Below, piece by piece: positions 31,457-39,959 of a stretch of DNA of 64,000 nucleotides. Within the stretch, counting starts at the first letter, position 1; each line of letters starts with the position of its first letter. Under the pieces are notes generated by a model. The model was not told the origin of the DNA, ran no database searches, and saw only the letters and a program-made list of their open reading frames with translations. Both the position numbers and the translations under genes were made by a program. Location: contig NZ_JAIMID010000018.1 in assembly GCF_019966535.1 (NCBI RefSeq), forward strand, positions 81,190-145,189, read 5' to 3'. The DNA is from Mesobacterium pallidum (GTDB lineage: Bacteria > Pseudomonadota > Alphaproteobacteria > Rhodobacterales > Rhodobacteraceae).

Positions 31457-32567
31457 GTGGAATCACATCCGAAGTGCAAATTCTGTATCAAAACAGAACG
31501 TTGCATGGAGACTTATGAATGGGACGCTGCTACCCTCACCTGAGTTTGGAAGAACGTCGTAAGATCGACAAGTGGCGAGAAGCCAAAATGCCGGTTCCAG
31601 AGATTGCGGATCGGCTGGGTCGCGCCCCGTCAACGATCTATCGCGAGCTGAAGCGGAATCGCTACGACGATAAGGAACTGCCGGAGCTGAACGGTTACTA
31701 CTGCATGACGGCACAGGCGAAGTACGAGAAGCGCCGCGCCATTCATCGCAAGATGGTCGTTCATCCTGAACTGAAGGAAGCAATCGAGGATCGATTGAAG
31801 GCTGGCTGGTCGCCCGAACAGATTGCAGGCCGGATGCGGCTTGAACGCCACCCGATCCGCGTAAGCCACGAGACCATCTATCGGTTCGCCTATTCCAAGG
31901 ATGGCCGCGACGAACAGTTCTATCGGCACCTTCCCGAACATCGCCGTCGTCGCAGACCGCGCGGCCACCGCAGGCACAACCGCACCCACATCTTCGACGC
32001 GCAGAGCCTGTCACACAGGCCTGAGAGCATCTCTGAGCGTGCCGAATTCGGCCATTGGGAGTGCGATCTGATGATGTTCCGCAAGGAGCATGGAAAGGTG
32101 AATGTAACGTCGCTGGTTGAACGCGTGAGCCGGTATGCCGTCGTCATGCGGAATGAAGATCGCCAATCCAAACCGATCATGGAGGCGCTGATCCAGGGCC
32201 TGGCCCCCCTGCCTGCAGACGCGCGTCAATCGATCACCTTCGACCGCGGCACCGAGTTCTCAGCCTGGAAGCATCTCAAGGCCGGGATCGGCGCGGATGC
32301 GTGGTTCTGTGATCCGCAAGCGCCGTACCAAAAGGGCACCGTGGAAAACACAAACAACAGATTGCGGAAGTATCTTCCTCGTTCAACCGAACCGACGGGG
32401 CTGACAAATCGATATTTGAGGTCGATTTGCCATCGCCTCAATTCCACGCCGCGCAAGTGCCTCGGCTACCAGACGCCAGCGGAGGTCTTCGATGCCAAGC
32501 TCATGGATATCCAGAACCGCATGAAGTAAACAGCCACGTCAGTCTTTGCGCTTCACCGTGAGTCCAC
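31457..32567 (+). mobile_element. IS30-family insertion sequence
   Basis: The ends form an imperfect inverted repeat. Left GTGGAATCACATCCGAAGTG (31457-31476) aligns with the complement of the right end, GTGGACTCACGGTGAAGC, and both continue with GCAAA/CTG matches. The element is about 1.1 kb, typical for IS30, and contains one complete transposase gene. I could not find a convincing short target duplication by eye. It lies between darT and the mobilisation region. Confidence 0.75.
31519..32529 (+). CDS. IS30-family transposase
   Basis: The 336-residue protein has the IS30 N-terminal HTH (LSLEERRKIDKWREAKMPV, then PEIADRLGRAPSTIYRELKR). GWSPEQIAGRM and the integrase core follow. DDE residues are visible as D in GHWECDLMMF, D in SITFDRGTEF and E in YQKGTVENTNNRLRKYLP. 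The C-terminus LNSTPRKCLGYQTPAEVF is diagnostic for the family. It appears full length and intact, so the element could be active. Confidence 0.97.
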   Translation: MGRCYPHLSLEERRKIDKWREAKMPVPEIADRLGRAPSTIYRELKRNRYDDKELPELNGYYCMTAQAKYEKRRAIHRKMVVHPELKEAIEDRLKAGWSPEQIAGRMRLERHPIRVSHETIYRFAYSKDGRDEQFYRHLPEHRRRRRPRGHRRHNRTHIFDAQSLSHRPESISERAEFGHWECDLMMFRKEHGKVNVTSLVERVSRYAVVMRNEDRQSKPIMEALIQGLAPLPADARQSITFDRGTEFSAWKHLKAGIGADAWFCDPQAPYQKGTVENTNNRLRKYLPRSTEPTGLTNRYLRSICHRLNSTPRKCLGYQTPAEVFDAKLMDIQNRMK

Positions 32568-32650
32568 ACGCTGAAATCAAATGAGAAAGCGACCCTTCTC
32601 CGGCTTCTCCCGAGGATTCAACCTGTGTGTCGTCGCTCAGCTGGGCGAGC

Positions 32651-32821
32651 CTACGCCGCCGCCTCGATCGGTTCGTACAGCACGCTCTGCACCTCGCCAT
32701 CGAACCAGGCGGGCTGGAGGTCGCCGTTGTCCCATTCGTAGAGGTAACCGACCAGTTCGCCGGAGGTCTTGGAGAGGATCCGCATGATGGGTGTGCCGGT
32801 CAAACGCGGGGCTTGGGACAT
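32651..32821 (-). CDS. Small conserved plasmid protein (56 aa)
   Basis: Reads MSQAPRLTGTPIMRILSKTS, then GELVGYLYEWDNGDLQPAWF and DGEVQSVLYEPIEAAA. The start at 32821 has AGGAG eight bases upstream. It looks like a compact beta-sheet protein, and the codon use matches the neighbouring genes, unlike the overlapping frames. It lies downstream of the virC2-like gene in the same direction (170 bp). I do not recognise a family; small proteins of this look recur near mobilisation genes in Rhodobacterales plasmids. It is too short to be found by a 60-codon search. Confidence 0.6.
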   Translation of the reverse strand: MSQAPRLTGTPIMRILSKTSGELVGYLYEWDNGDLQPAWFDGEVQSVLYEPIEAAA

Positions 32822-32991
32822 TCTGCTCTCCTCTGAACTCGTTATGCAAAGCGATTGATCTGTAGCGCTGTCACATTCTTGTCGGGGTCTTAGGAGCGTT
32901 ATGCTGCACCTGCAACATGCAATTTGCGGTTGATAGGCGCATCGCGAAGATTCTCGCCACAGAACGGCAAAAAATCGCGCGAATTCAGGGT

Positions 32992-33642
32992 CTAATCCTC
33001 GACCAAAGTCTCGGTCGCGGCGTCCCCGGGAGGCGAATCTTCGCTCTGTGCCGCAGCATCAGCCAGTTCAGTAAGGATTCTGTCGATCTCCTGCCAGACC
33101 AGCGGCTCGAGTTGACCGCGGACCAGTGACCACTTGCTGCAGACGTCGAGCGGGTCCTCGGTGGCCATGATCGCGGTCAGGGCCTCCTCATCCACGGCCA
33201 CGGTCGTGCGCATCCGCCAAGAAGACGGTTTCGCAGTCCGGTGGTGTGCCGACGGAACAAACTCCGGTTCCAGTTGCCAGTGCTTTGTCGCGCGCCTCAG
33301 CGCGGCCCGGACGACATGGGCCGGATTGATGCCGCAGGCGTTCAGGGCGGCTGACTGGCGCTCCAGAGCTGTCACCCGCACATCCACCTTCCGGGTCCGC
33401 GCGGATTGAGGCTGCGGAGCAACTGGCGAAGGCTCCGCGGTTGCGGAAACTGTTTCGGCATGGGGCGCTGGTGTCCGTTCGGGCGTAGTAAGCTTTGAAC
33501 CCTCGCCCGCAGGTGCCTGTTCGATTACTTCAAGGTCCAGCCGGGCTTCCTCGCGAGGTTGCGGTTCGATGGGCGCAGCGATCTTCAGACCCGCGGCATA
33601 GTCGAGGTCCGGTCGCGTGATGGTCGGGATCTTCTTTCGCAT
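32992..33642 (-). CDS. VirC2-like DNA-binding protein
   Basis: The 216-residue product begins MRKKIPTITRPDLDYAAGLK. A Pro/Glu-rich disordered region (about 25-85) leads to TRKVDVRVTALERQSAALNA and GINPAHVVRAALRRATKHWQ. That part resembles the ribbon-helix-helix region of VirC2. It follows the VirC1/ParA-like gene with only 4 bp between them, the virC1-virC2 order of Agrobacterium. VirC2 binds overdrive-type sequences beside oriT and helps relaxosome formation. The similarity is in layout and domain pattern more than in detail, so confidence is moderate. Confidence 0.6.
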   Translation of the reverse strand: MRKKIPTITRPDLDYAAGLKIAAPIEPQPREEARLDLEVIEQAPAGEGSKLTTPERTPAPHAETVSATAEPSPVAPQPQSARTRKVDVRVTALERQSAALNACGINPAHVVRAALRRATKHWQLEPEFVPSAHHRTAKPSSWRMRTTVAVDEEALTAIMATEDPLDVCSKWSLVRGQLEPLVWQEIDRILTELADAAAQSEDSPPGDAATETLVED

Positions 33643-33646
33643 CGCG

Positions 33647-34366
33647 TCAGGCCGCGAGGACGTTGTTGAGGATGTCGGTCGCTTCCTCCAGCGCCTCGAC
33701 CATGTGGCGGACATGGGGACGCATCAGCGGGTTCGGATCGGTCTGCTTCTGCAGCGCGATGGCATACAAGAGCCCCTTCTCGTCCATTTCCTTGTAGGCG
33801 TTCCGGCGCAGCATCACGGTCTCGATGAGAGGGAACATCCCGATGGCACTCTCGATCAGCGCCGCATCCGCCTTGGTGGTCTTCGGGTCGACCATGTTCA
33901 GGACAACATGATGCCGGGGCAGCGCGGAAGCGTCGTCGACGCGCGCGGCGAGCTGCCGGAACCAATCCACTGTCTGTCCACCCACGTCGAAATCCGAGAT
34001 CGAGAGCATGACCGGGGTGACGATGTGATCGGCGAGCACCGCGATCTCGTCTGACCATTCGGCCCCTACCCCGGCGGTGTCGATGAAGATGAAATCCGCC
34101 GAGCCGTCCACGTAGATCTGCTCGATCATCCGGTCGACGTCGCCCACGCTCCCGGCGACCGACGAGCGTAGCAGAGGCGAGCTATACCCTGCCCCTTCGG
34201 CGCGCGCGTGCCAGGACGACAGCACGCCGGTGCTGTCGGTATCGATGAGCATCACCCGGCGCCCGGCTGCGACGGCCGCGCTGATCAGGGCGCGGGAGAG
34301 CGTGGTCTTGCCACTCCCCCCTTTCCGGGCCATCGCGGCGATTACCACGAGGTTGTCGTTGGGCAT
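33647..34366 (-). CDS. VirC1-like ParA-family ATPase
   Basis: The 239-residue product starts MPNDNLVVIAAMARKGGSGK with the ParA deviant Walker A KGGSGKTT at about 15-22, A' LIDTDSTGVLSSW and Walker B ADFIFIDTAGVGAEW. It has no DNA-binding N-domain, like VirC1 and orphan ParA proteins of mobilisation regions, and unlike RepA at 2903. It probably recruits relaxosomes to the coupling protein at the cell pole. The start (34366) has GGAG upstream. It is divergent from mobC across the candidate oriT. Confidence 0.85.
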   Translation of the reverse strand: MPNDNLVVIAAMARKGGSGKTTLSRALISAAVAAGRRVMLIDTDSTGVLSSWHARAEGAGYSSPLLRSSVAGSVGDVDRMIEQIYVDGSADFIFIDTAGVGAEWSDEIAVLADHIVTPVMLSISDFDVGGQTVDWFRQLAARVDDASALPRHHVVLNMVDPKTTKADAALIESAIGMFPLIETVMLRRNAYKEMDEKGLLYAIALQKQTDPNPLMRPHVRHMVEALEEATDILNNVLAA

Positions 34367-34736
34367 CTGGGTATCTCCAGCAAAAATGGTGAAACGTCGC
34401 AAAACGATTGCCACGTCGGTATCCTGACCGTTTGTGGACGTCAAGCATTGCGCGGGTTGCGCGAGACGGGAGACAGCCGGCGCGTCGCACTCGCCGGGAT
34501 GCAGATCGCACGCAACAGCCGACGCGGAACGTGTTGCGTGAAGCAGGCAGCGTCGCGCGGTCGGCGTGTGGCGCGGCGCACTCGACGTGCGACGGGCGCC
34601 AGACGCCAGACCGCATCCCGCAGAAGACGGCACGCAGAGGACGGGATACGGGCCGCGGAACGCGGAAGACGGGACGCGAAGCGCATCTCGCGGGCTGCAG
34701 AATGCAGCACGCGGGATGCACTCCACAGAGGACGTC

Positions 34737-34759
34737 AAATCGCCCCTGCAGGGCGATTT
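34737..34759. repeat. Hairpin with T-run in the oriT region
   Basis: AAATCGCCC and GGGCGATTT pair around CTGCA, then TTCTAC follows. It could be a terminator or a relaxosome recognition hairpin. Confidence 0.6.
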
Positions 34760-34769
34760 TCTACATTGA

Positions 34770-34822
34770 GTACAAGCCCTTATGACCGACTCCACTTGCG
34801 TTGGGAGTAGGCGGGCTTGTAC
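34770..34822. repeat. 10-bp perfect inverted repeat upstream of mobC
   Basis: GTACAAGCCC (34770-34779) and GGGCTTGTAC (34813-34822), enclosing the smaller ACTCC (34789-34793)/GGAGT (34804-34808) repeat. This two-tier stem-loop 34 bp before mobC resembles relaxase-binding repeats. Confidence 0.7.
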
Positions 34823-34855
34823 GAAGTTGGCAAGAAATAGGAACGTATACTTCAT

Positions 34856-35443
34856 ATGCCCAAAGCCCGACGCCTGACCGACGAGGAGCGCTCGAAGATC
34901 GTCCGAGAGCGGGCGAAGGGCGTTCCTGCGAGCGATCTCGCTGTGCGCTTTGGGGTGAGCCCGAAGACGATTTACAACGTCCTCAGCCACGGCCGTTCGG
35001 TGAAGTCGGCCAACGGAAGCCGGTCTCGCGTTCTGACAATGCGCGTGTCAGAAGCCGACCTGCGCCGGTTCGACGCGGCGCTGTCGCGACGCGGGATCGC
35101 GCACCGCTCGGATGCCATGCGTCGTCTGATGCTGGCGGCTGAAGGTGTCTTCCTGCCCGACGACGAGATGTGCGACGAGTTGCGCAGCCTCGGCGCCGCA
35201 CTCAACCGGGTCGGCAACAACGTGAACCAGATCGCGCGACGTCTGAACGAGGCCAAGGTGCGTGGCGAGAGACTGTCCTACCCGGCCTCGAGTCACCGTG
35301 ACGTCCGCGCCCTTGCGGGTCTGGTCTTCGATCTGGCCGACCAGGTCCAGGAGATGTCGCGTGCGCGGCGTAGCCTGCTGGACCTTGAGATCGGTTCTGC
35401 CCTGGCGGGCCTCGCCGCGAGGGATGCGAATGGCGCGGAGTGA
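34856..35443 (+). CDS. mobC: MobC/VirD1-type relaxosome accessory protein
   Basis: The 195-residue product has an N-terminal HTH like that of site-specific recombinases (LTDEERSKIVRERAKG, VPASDLAVRFGVSPKTIYNV). It then has a ribbon-helix-helix-type segment VLTMRVSEADLRRFDAAL, and the MobC hallmark LGAALNRVGNNVNQIARRLN near residues 112-131. MobC opens DNA at oriT for the relaxase. Its end overlaps the relaxase start by 14 bp, giving coupled translation. Confidence 0.9.
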   Translation: MPKARRLTDEERSKIVRERAKGVPASDLAVRFGVSPKTIYNVLSHGRSVKSANGSRSRVLTMRVSEADLRRFDAALSRRGIAHRSDAMRRLMLAAEGVFLPDDEMCDELRSLGAALNRVGNNVNQIARRLNEAKVRGERLSYPASSHRDVRALAGLVFDLADQVQEMSRARRSLLDLEIGSALAGLAARDANGAE

Positions 35444-37778
35444 TCGGGCCCGGGGCATCGACCCGGCGCTCTTCGACCGCGGCTGGAGCCGGGTTTCGGG
35501 ATCCTGGCAGGGGCTTTCAAAGGGCGCGCAGATGGTTCGGGCCGCACGCGGCTATTCGCCCGCGATCTTCAAGGCTATCTCGAAAGGGGGCTGCCACACC
35601 GGTGCGCAGCTCAGGGCTCAGCTCACCTATCTTACGACAAAGTCGACCCATATCCTCGACAGCCGCGGCACCCATGACGGGAAGAAGCAGCTCTCGGAGG
35701 CGGAGATCAACCGAGTGGCGCGGCGGTTCGAGAACCAGTGGAACGAGCGCTACAGCCCCAAGCTTGGCCATACTTCGCATCTGCTGATGGCATTCCCGGT
35801 GGGGACCAGGGGTGAAGAGGTGCGCGATATCACCCAGGCGGTCTGCGAGAAGTTCTTCCAAGGTGAGGGGTCGCAATTCGACTATATTGCTGCAATACAC
35901 CAAGATCGCGCGCATCCACATGCGCATATCGTTCTGAACCGCCGCAGCAAGGATGGCGAAATGTTCTTTCTCGGGAAGGATCATCACTTCAACTACGACG
36001 CCTTTCGCGAGGCGATGGTCGAAGCGGCCAGAGGACACGGGATCCGCCTTGAGGCGACGCGTCGTCTGGATCGCGGCGTCACGACCTACCGTGCCGAGAT
36101 CGATGAAATCTACAAGGCCCGCGACGAAGGCCGTCGCCCTGTCGAGCGCCAGAGAACCGGCGCTGACCTGGCGGCTGCGCTGGAAACTGTCCGAAGCAAC
36201 GCTTTGATCTACCGCGGGCTTGCGGCGGAGGCGTCACGCTCGAATTTCGAAGACGTGTCCGAGGCGCTCGAGAGGGCCAGCACCATCCTTGCCAGTGGCG
36301 GTCAGATTCAATCTGACGGAGCCATCTACATGTCCCAAGACGAAGCAGCGTTCGACACGCTGATCACCGAGTTTTCTCAGAACATTCGCCAGATCGAGGC
36401 GGCGATCGACAGGGCGCCGGCGGCCGAGAGGCCGGTGATCGAGCGCAAGCTGACCGACGTTCTGGCCTCGGTCGCGCATTTGAACCCGCTTGGGGATCGC
36501 TCCGCCGCCCTGGTCGATGCTCCGTCCCGGGACGGAATCTATGCAAGGCCAAACGCCAGTGAAGATAACCTCGCGCGCCTTGACGATGGAGAGGTGGCAC
36601 CAAAGCTGACGGAGGCGTTGCAAGGCACGGGCATCGACGCCGGGGCTGTGGCCGCGCGTTTGCGGGAAGGGGCAGGCAATGCCGCATTGGAACGCCAGTG
36701 GCTGGCGCAGGACCTGCAGGCGATTGCCAAGGAAGGGGGACTCGATCTGGAGAAACCAGTGGACCGGGAAGAAGCACTCGACCGGCTGGAAGCCGTTCAT
36801 GTTCGGTTGGGCGATGTCCTGACCGATGTACGCGTCCTGCGCGCGCCAACCGAGGTCGACGAGATGGATGACGCTGAGGCAGCGCTTGGTGAGGGGTTGA
36901 CGACACCAGAGCGTGATCTCGCAAACGACGGGCCAGACATTTTTGCCCCATCGGAGCGGCAGGAGTTCAGATCGCTGGTGGCGCAGTTCCGCCGGACGGA
37001 TTTCGATCATCCATTCTCAGACGACCCGTCTGTAAGGCGGGCGGGCGCCGTGGAGGTGGAAGAGGCCCGCGCCGCGTTCGACGCCTACGCGCAGAGATCC
37101 CCGCAGCATGCCGAACTGGCGTCGATGGCCTGGGACCAGATGACCGACAGCCGAAAGCCGCCGCAATACGCGGTATCGGAACAGGACCGCACGCTTCATG
37201 CTGGCGACATGGACCTCGCCTTGCGGGATCCTTCGGATCATCTCGGTCCGATTACCGAAGAGCTCCGCACCCTCGCCCGCTGTCGCACGGAGATGCCGGA
37301 TGATGAGTTCGGGCACGCCGTCCAGGACGAAATCAACCACTTTCGTTCGCTCGGCGCGTCGCGCGCCTATATCAGCGAGCGCAGTTTCGAGATCGAGGAC
37401 CAGGCGCGACAGGACTACGCCGAGCGCCGGTATCTGGAAGAGACCGCGCCAACGGTCATGGCCTTTGTGCGGAACGCCGACGCCGGGGATCCGATATCCG
37501 AGGCAGAGCGAAATGACATCGTCCGGCAGGTCAACGAACGGCTAAGCCCCGACGCAATCGACGCACTGCGGACCGGCAACGCAGAAGTCCTCGACAAGTT
37601 CACTGAGGATCCGCTCCGCCAACTGGAACTTGCCAAGACCTACCTCCAGAGCAGCGAGGTCACTGCGCACGGCCCGGCGATGGAGCGCGTTCTCGATGCA
37701 TTGGCCGAAGAGCAGATCGAGGCGCAGCGCGCGCGCCACGCCGCGGCACATGGCGAGAAGGGGATCACCCATGGATAA
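35430..37778 (+). CDS. VirD2-type relaxase
   Basis: The 782-residue relaxase is preferably started at ATG 35430 (AGGG six bases upstream, overlapping mobC). The metal-binding triad motif is AIHQDRAHPHAHIVLNRR near residues 154-171. Upstream, the region QLRAQLTYLTTKSTHILDSR supplies Tyr candidates for nicking, and RFENQWNERYSPKLGHTSHL is also typical of VirD2-like MOB-P proteins. The 500-residue C-terminal extension is acidic and helical with no helicase or primase motifs. It nicks oriT and is carried into the recipient. It overlaps the coupling-protein gene by 8 bp. Confidence 0.92.
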   Translation: MARSDRARGIDPALFDRGWSRVSGSWQGLSKGAQMVRAARGYSPAIFKAISKGGCHTGAQLRAQLTYLTTKSTHILDSRGTHDGKKQLSEAEINRVARRFENQWNERYSPKLGHTSHLLMAFPVGTRGEEVRDITQAVCEKFFQGEGSQFDYIAAIHQDRAHPHAHIVLNRRSKDGEMFFLGKDHHFNYDAFREAMVEAARGHGIRLEATRRLDRGVTTYRAEIDEIYKARDEGRRPVERQRTGADLAAALETVRSNALIYRGLAAEASRSNFEDVSEALERASTILASGGQIQSDGAIYMSQDEAAFDTLITEFSQNIRQIEAAIDRAPAAERPVIERKLTDVLASVAHLNPLGDRSAALVDAPSRDGIYARPNASEDNLARLDDGEVAPKLTEALQGTGIDAGAVAARLREGAGNAALERQWLAQDLQAIAKEGGLDLEKPVDREEALDRLEAVHVRLGDVLTDVRVLRAPTEVDEMDDAEAALGEGLTTPERDLANDGPDIFAPSERQEFRSLVAQFRRTDFDHPFSDDPSVRRAGAVEVEEARAAFDAYAQRSPQHAELASMAWDQMTDSRKPPQYAVSEQDRTLHAGDMDLALRDPSDHLGPITEELRTLARCRTEMPDDEFGHAVQDEINHFRSLGASRAYISERSFEIEDQARQDYAERRYLEETAPTVMAFVRNADAGDPISEAERNDIVRQVNERLSPDAIDALRTGNAEVLDKFTEDPLRQLELAKTYLQSSEVTAHGPAMERVLDALAEEQIEAQRARHAAAHGEKGITHG

Positions 37779-39738
37779 AGGCAAGATTGCCCTCGGTGTG
37801 CTGAGCCTCGTGCTGGTCGGCCTCGCCATGGGCTATGTCGTGGCGACCGGCTTTGTCGTGTTCCGCTATGGGCTTTCTCCCACGCGTTTCGACGTCACCC
37901 TGCTTGCCCGCGAATATCGGGGTCTGTCTCAGTCTGCACCGAAGGACTTCCTCTGGGTGAACCTCATCCTTGGCGGCTTCGGCCTGGCATCGCTGATGCT
38001 GAGCGTCACGCTTCTGGGGGATGCATTGACCCGCTTCGGGACGACGCATTGGCAGACCCGCGGTGAGATGAAGAGGAACGGTTTCTTTGCCAAGCCCGGC
38101 GGCGGCTTCCTTCTGGGCAAGCTCGGCTCCCCGAAATCCAGGCGCCCGTTCCTTGTCTCAAAAACCTTCCCCCACGCGCTGATCGTGGCGCCTACAGGCC
38201 GGGGCAAGGGCGTGGGGTTCGTGATCCCGAACCTGCTGACCTACAAGGGCTCTGCCGTGGTGCTCGACGTGAAAGGCGAGAACTTCCGCGAGACCTCGCG
38301 CTTCCGCGCCAGCATGGGGGACAAGGTGTTCCGCTTCGCGTCGACCGACTGGGACCGACCGACACATCGCTACAATCCGCTTGCGCGCATTGCTGCCATG
38401 ACCAACCCCGACCGGCAGCAGATGGAGCTTAAACTCACCGCGAAGCTCTTCCTGCAGACCGACAATGAAAAGCTGAGCGGGCTTTTGGCCGGGGGTATCG
38501 ACCTCTTCGTGGCGGCCGGCCTTCTGGCCTTCGAGCGCGGCGTGCCGACCATCGGCGAGATCTATCGCATCACAGCCTCGGGGGGCGACAAGCAGAAGGA
38601 ATATCTGAAGCGTTCGCAGGAGGTGAAGAACACCTCGGCCAAGCTGATCTTCGAGCGCATGGCTTCGACCAACAATGACACCCTGACCTCCTACCTCTCG
38701 CTTCTCATGACATCGGGTCTCGACACCTGGGACAACCGCGCGATCGACACGGCCACCGCGACCTCTGACTTCTCCTTCCGGGATATCCGCCGCCGCCCAC
38801 ATGCGATCTATCTTGTGGTCGAATCCGAGATGATTCGACCGCTGGCTCCGCTGATCCGCCTCTTCTTTTCGGACCTGATTGCCTCGTTGCAAGCACAGGA
38901 ACCCGGCGATGACGAGCCTTGGCCGGTCATGATCATGCTCGACGAGTTTGACCGGCTCGGTAAAATGCCGATCGTCGCCGAGAGCATCAAGACGCTACGC
39001 TCCTTCGGCGGCAACCTCGCCATCGTGACCCAGACGATCCCGGCGCTGGACGAGATCTATGGTGAAAACACCCGCAGGTCGCTGCAGGGCGGCGCGGGCG
39101 TGAAACTCTACCTCACCCCGTCCGAGCAGAAGACTATCGAGGAGCTGAGCCAAGCAGTCGGCAAGACCACCAAGCGCGTGGTGACCCGCTCCCGCGCGGT
39201 CGGGCGCAATCCGTTCGAAGGACGCAGCGTTTCGGAGAGGACCGAGGACACCCCGCTCCTGACCGAGGATGAAGCCCGACGCATGGACCTCGACGAGGTC
39301 ATCCTTGTGATCGACGCGCAGATGCCGATCCGCGCAAGAAGGGTGAAGTATTTCGAGGACCCTGCCCTGAAGGTGCTGCACGCGGGTCAATCGGGAAGCT
39401 TCCCGTATCCGGACGAGGACGGGCTGCGGCGGGACCGGCAGTTGAGCGAGACTCGGGAAACGGTGGAGAAACTCAGGCTGGAGATACGGGAGGTGCGGGC
39501 GGCAAGTGTCTCGCGGGAGGAAGTCCAGAACGCGCCTAGGTCTATGAATAACTTACCCAAGACCGTCCCTAACATTTCAGCGAAGGCACGAGGCCGCGCG
39601 GCTCGTGCTGCTGCGAGTGGCGGTGGCCAGGGTCAGTTGACGCTTGATATCGAGGGATTGGAGATCACGGACGCAGATCAGATAGCGCTGATGGCGGCCG
39701 TTCAGACGACGAGATCCATCATTGCCAAGCATGGGTGA
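37771..39738 (+). CDS. VirD4/TraG-type coupling protein
   Basis: The 655-residue product has two N-terminal membrane spans (about 7-32 and 60-85). Walker A APTGRGKGVGFVIPNLL is near residue 138, with GSAVVLDVKGENFRETSRFR after it. Walker B WPVMIMLDEFDRLGKMPIVA is near 388. The segment LRSFGGNLAIVTQTIPALDE follows. These are the hallmarks of the T4SS coupling ATPase linking the relaxosome to the secretion channel. No VirB/Trb genes occur in the window, so it either uses a T4SS encoded elsewhere on the replicon or a helper plasmid. The C-terminal 100 residues are less conserved. Confidence 0.95.
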   Translation: MDKGKIALGVLSLVLVGLAMGYVVATGFVVFRYGLSPTRFDVTLLAREYRGLSQSAPKDFLWVNLILGGFGLASLMLSVTLLGDALTRFGTTHWQTRGEMKRNGFFAKPGGGFLLGKLGSPKSRRPFLVSKTFPHALIVAPTGRGKGVGFVIPNLLTYKGSAVVLDVKGENFRETSRFRASMGDKVFRFASTDWDRPTHRYNPLARIAAMTNPDRQQMELKLTAKLFLQTDNEKLSGLLAGGIDLFVAAGLLAFERGVPTIGEIYRITASGGDKQKEYLKRSQEVKNTSAKLIFERMASTNNDTLTSYLSLLMTSGLDTWDNRAIDTATATSDFSFRDIRRRPHAIYLVVESEMIRPLAPLIRLFFSDLIASLQAQEPGDDEPWPVMIMLDEFDRLGKMPIVAESIKTLRSFGGNLAIVTQTIPALDEIYGENTRRSLQGGAGVKLYLTPSEQKTIEELSQAVGKTTKRVVTRSRAVGRNPFEGRSVSERTEDTPLLTEDEARRMDLDEVILVIDAQMPIRARRVKYFEDPALKVLHAGQSGSFPYPDEDGLRRDRQLSETRETVEKLRLEIREVRAASVSREEVQNAPRSMNNLPKTVPNISAKARGRAARAAASGGGQGQLTLDIEGLEITDADQIALMAAVQTTRSIIAKHG

Positions 39739-39959
39739 GCGATTTCACACCTTTTAAGGTCAGGCTGCGCCAGCGTTTTCTCAATAGCACATGATCTGCG
39801 CAAGGGAGCGACCCAAGCACAATAGAAGTCGCTATCTTCACACCTCTACATTGTTAGTGGTTTGGAAAGGGGAGTGCAGTTGCATGACCAGCCGGGTACT
39901 GCCATAGCCCTCGCTATCGCGGACTGGAACAAGTGCCGACAGGCTGATAGCGCACGGAG

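Larger units (their letters stand above)
34440..34855. other. oriT: Candidate oriT between virC1-like and mobC genes
   Basis: This gene-free 0.4-kb spacer (whole gap 34367-34855) separates divergent mobilisation operons, the standard place for oriT. It contains three perfect inverted repeats. CACGCAACA/TGTTGCGTG (34509-34540), AAATCGCCC/GGGCGATTT (34737-34759) and GTACAAGCCC/GGGCTTGTAC (34770-34822, enclosing ACTCC/GGAGT). It also has a degenerate purine-rich run of GGACGCGGAA-like units at 34600-34720. The nick site cannot be named from sequence alone. Confidence 0.6.

Noticed and set aside
33111..33126. A TTGACCGCGG half-site resembling the parS palindrome
   Set aside because: Only one arm matches, it lies inside the virC2-like coding sequence, and a 10-base match is expected by chance in this window.
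34600..34720. Repeated GGACGCGGAA-like units considered as a CRISPR array or iterons
   Set aside because: The units are degenerate, have no constant spacers or repeat length, and no cas genes are nearby; part of the candidate oriT is the better explanation.
37771..39738. Possibility that the mobilisation block is a complete conjugation system
   Set aside because: Relaxase and coupling protein are present, but no VirB/Trb channel genes occur in the 64 kb, so self-transfer cannot be claimed.
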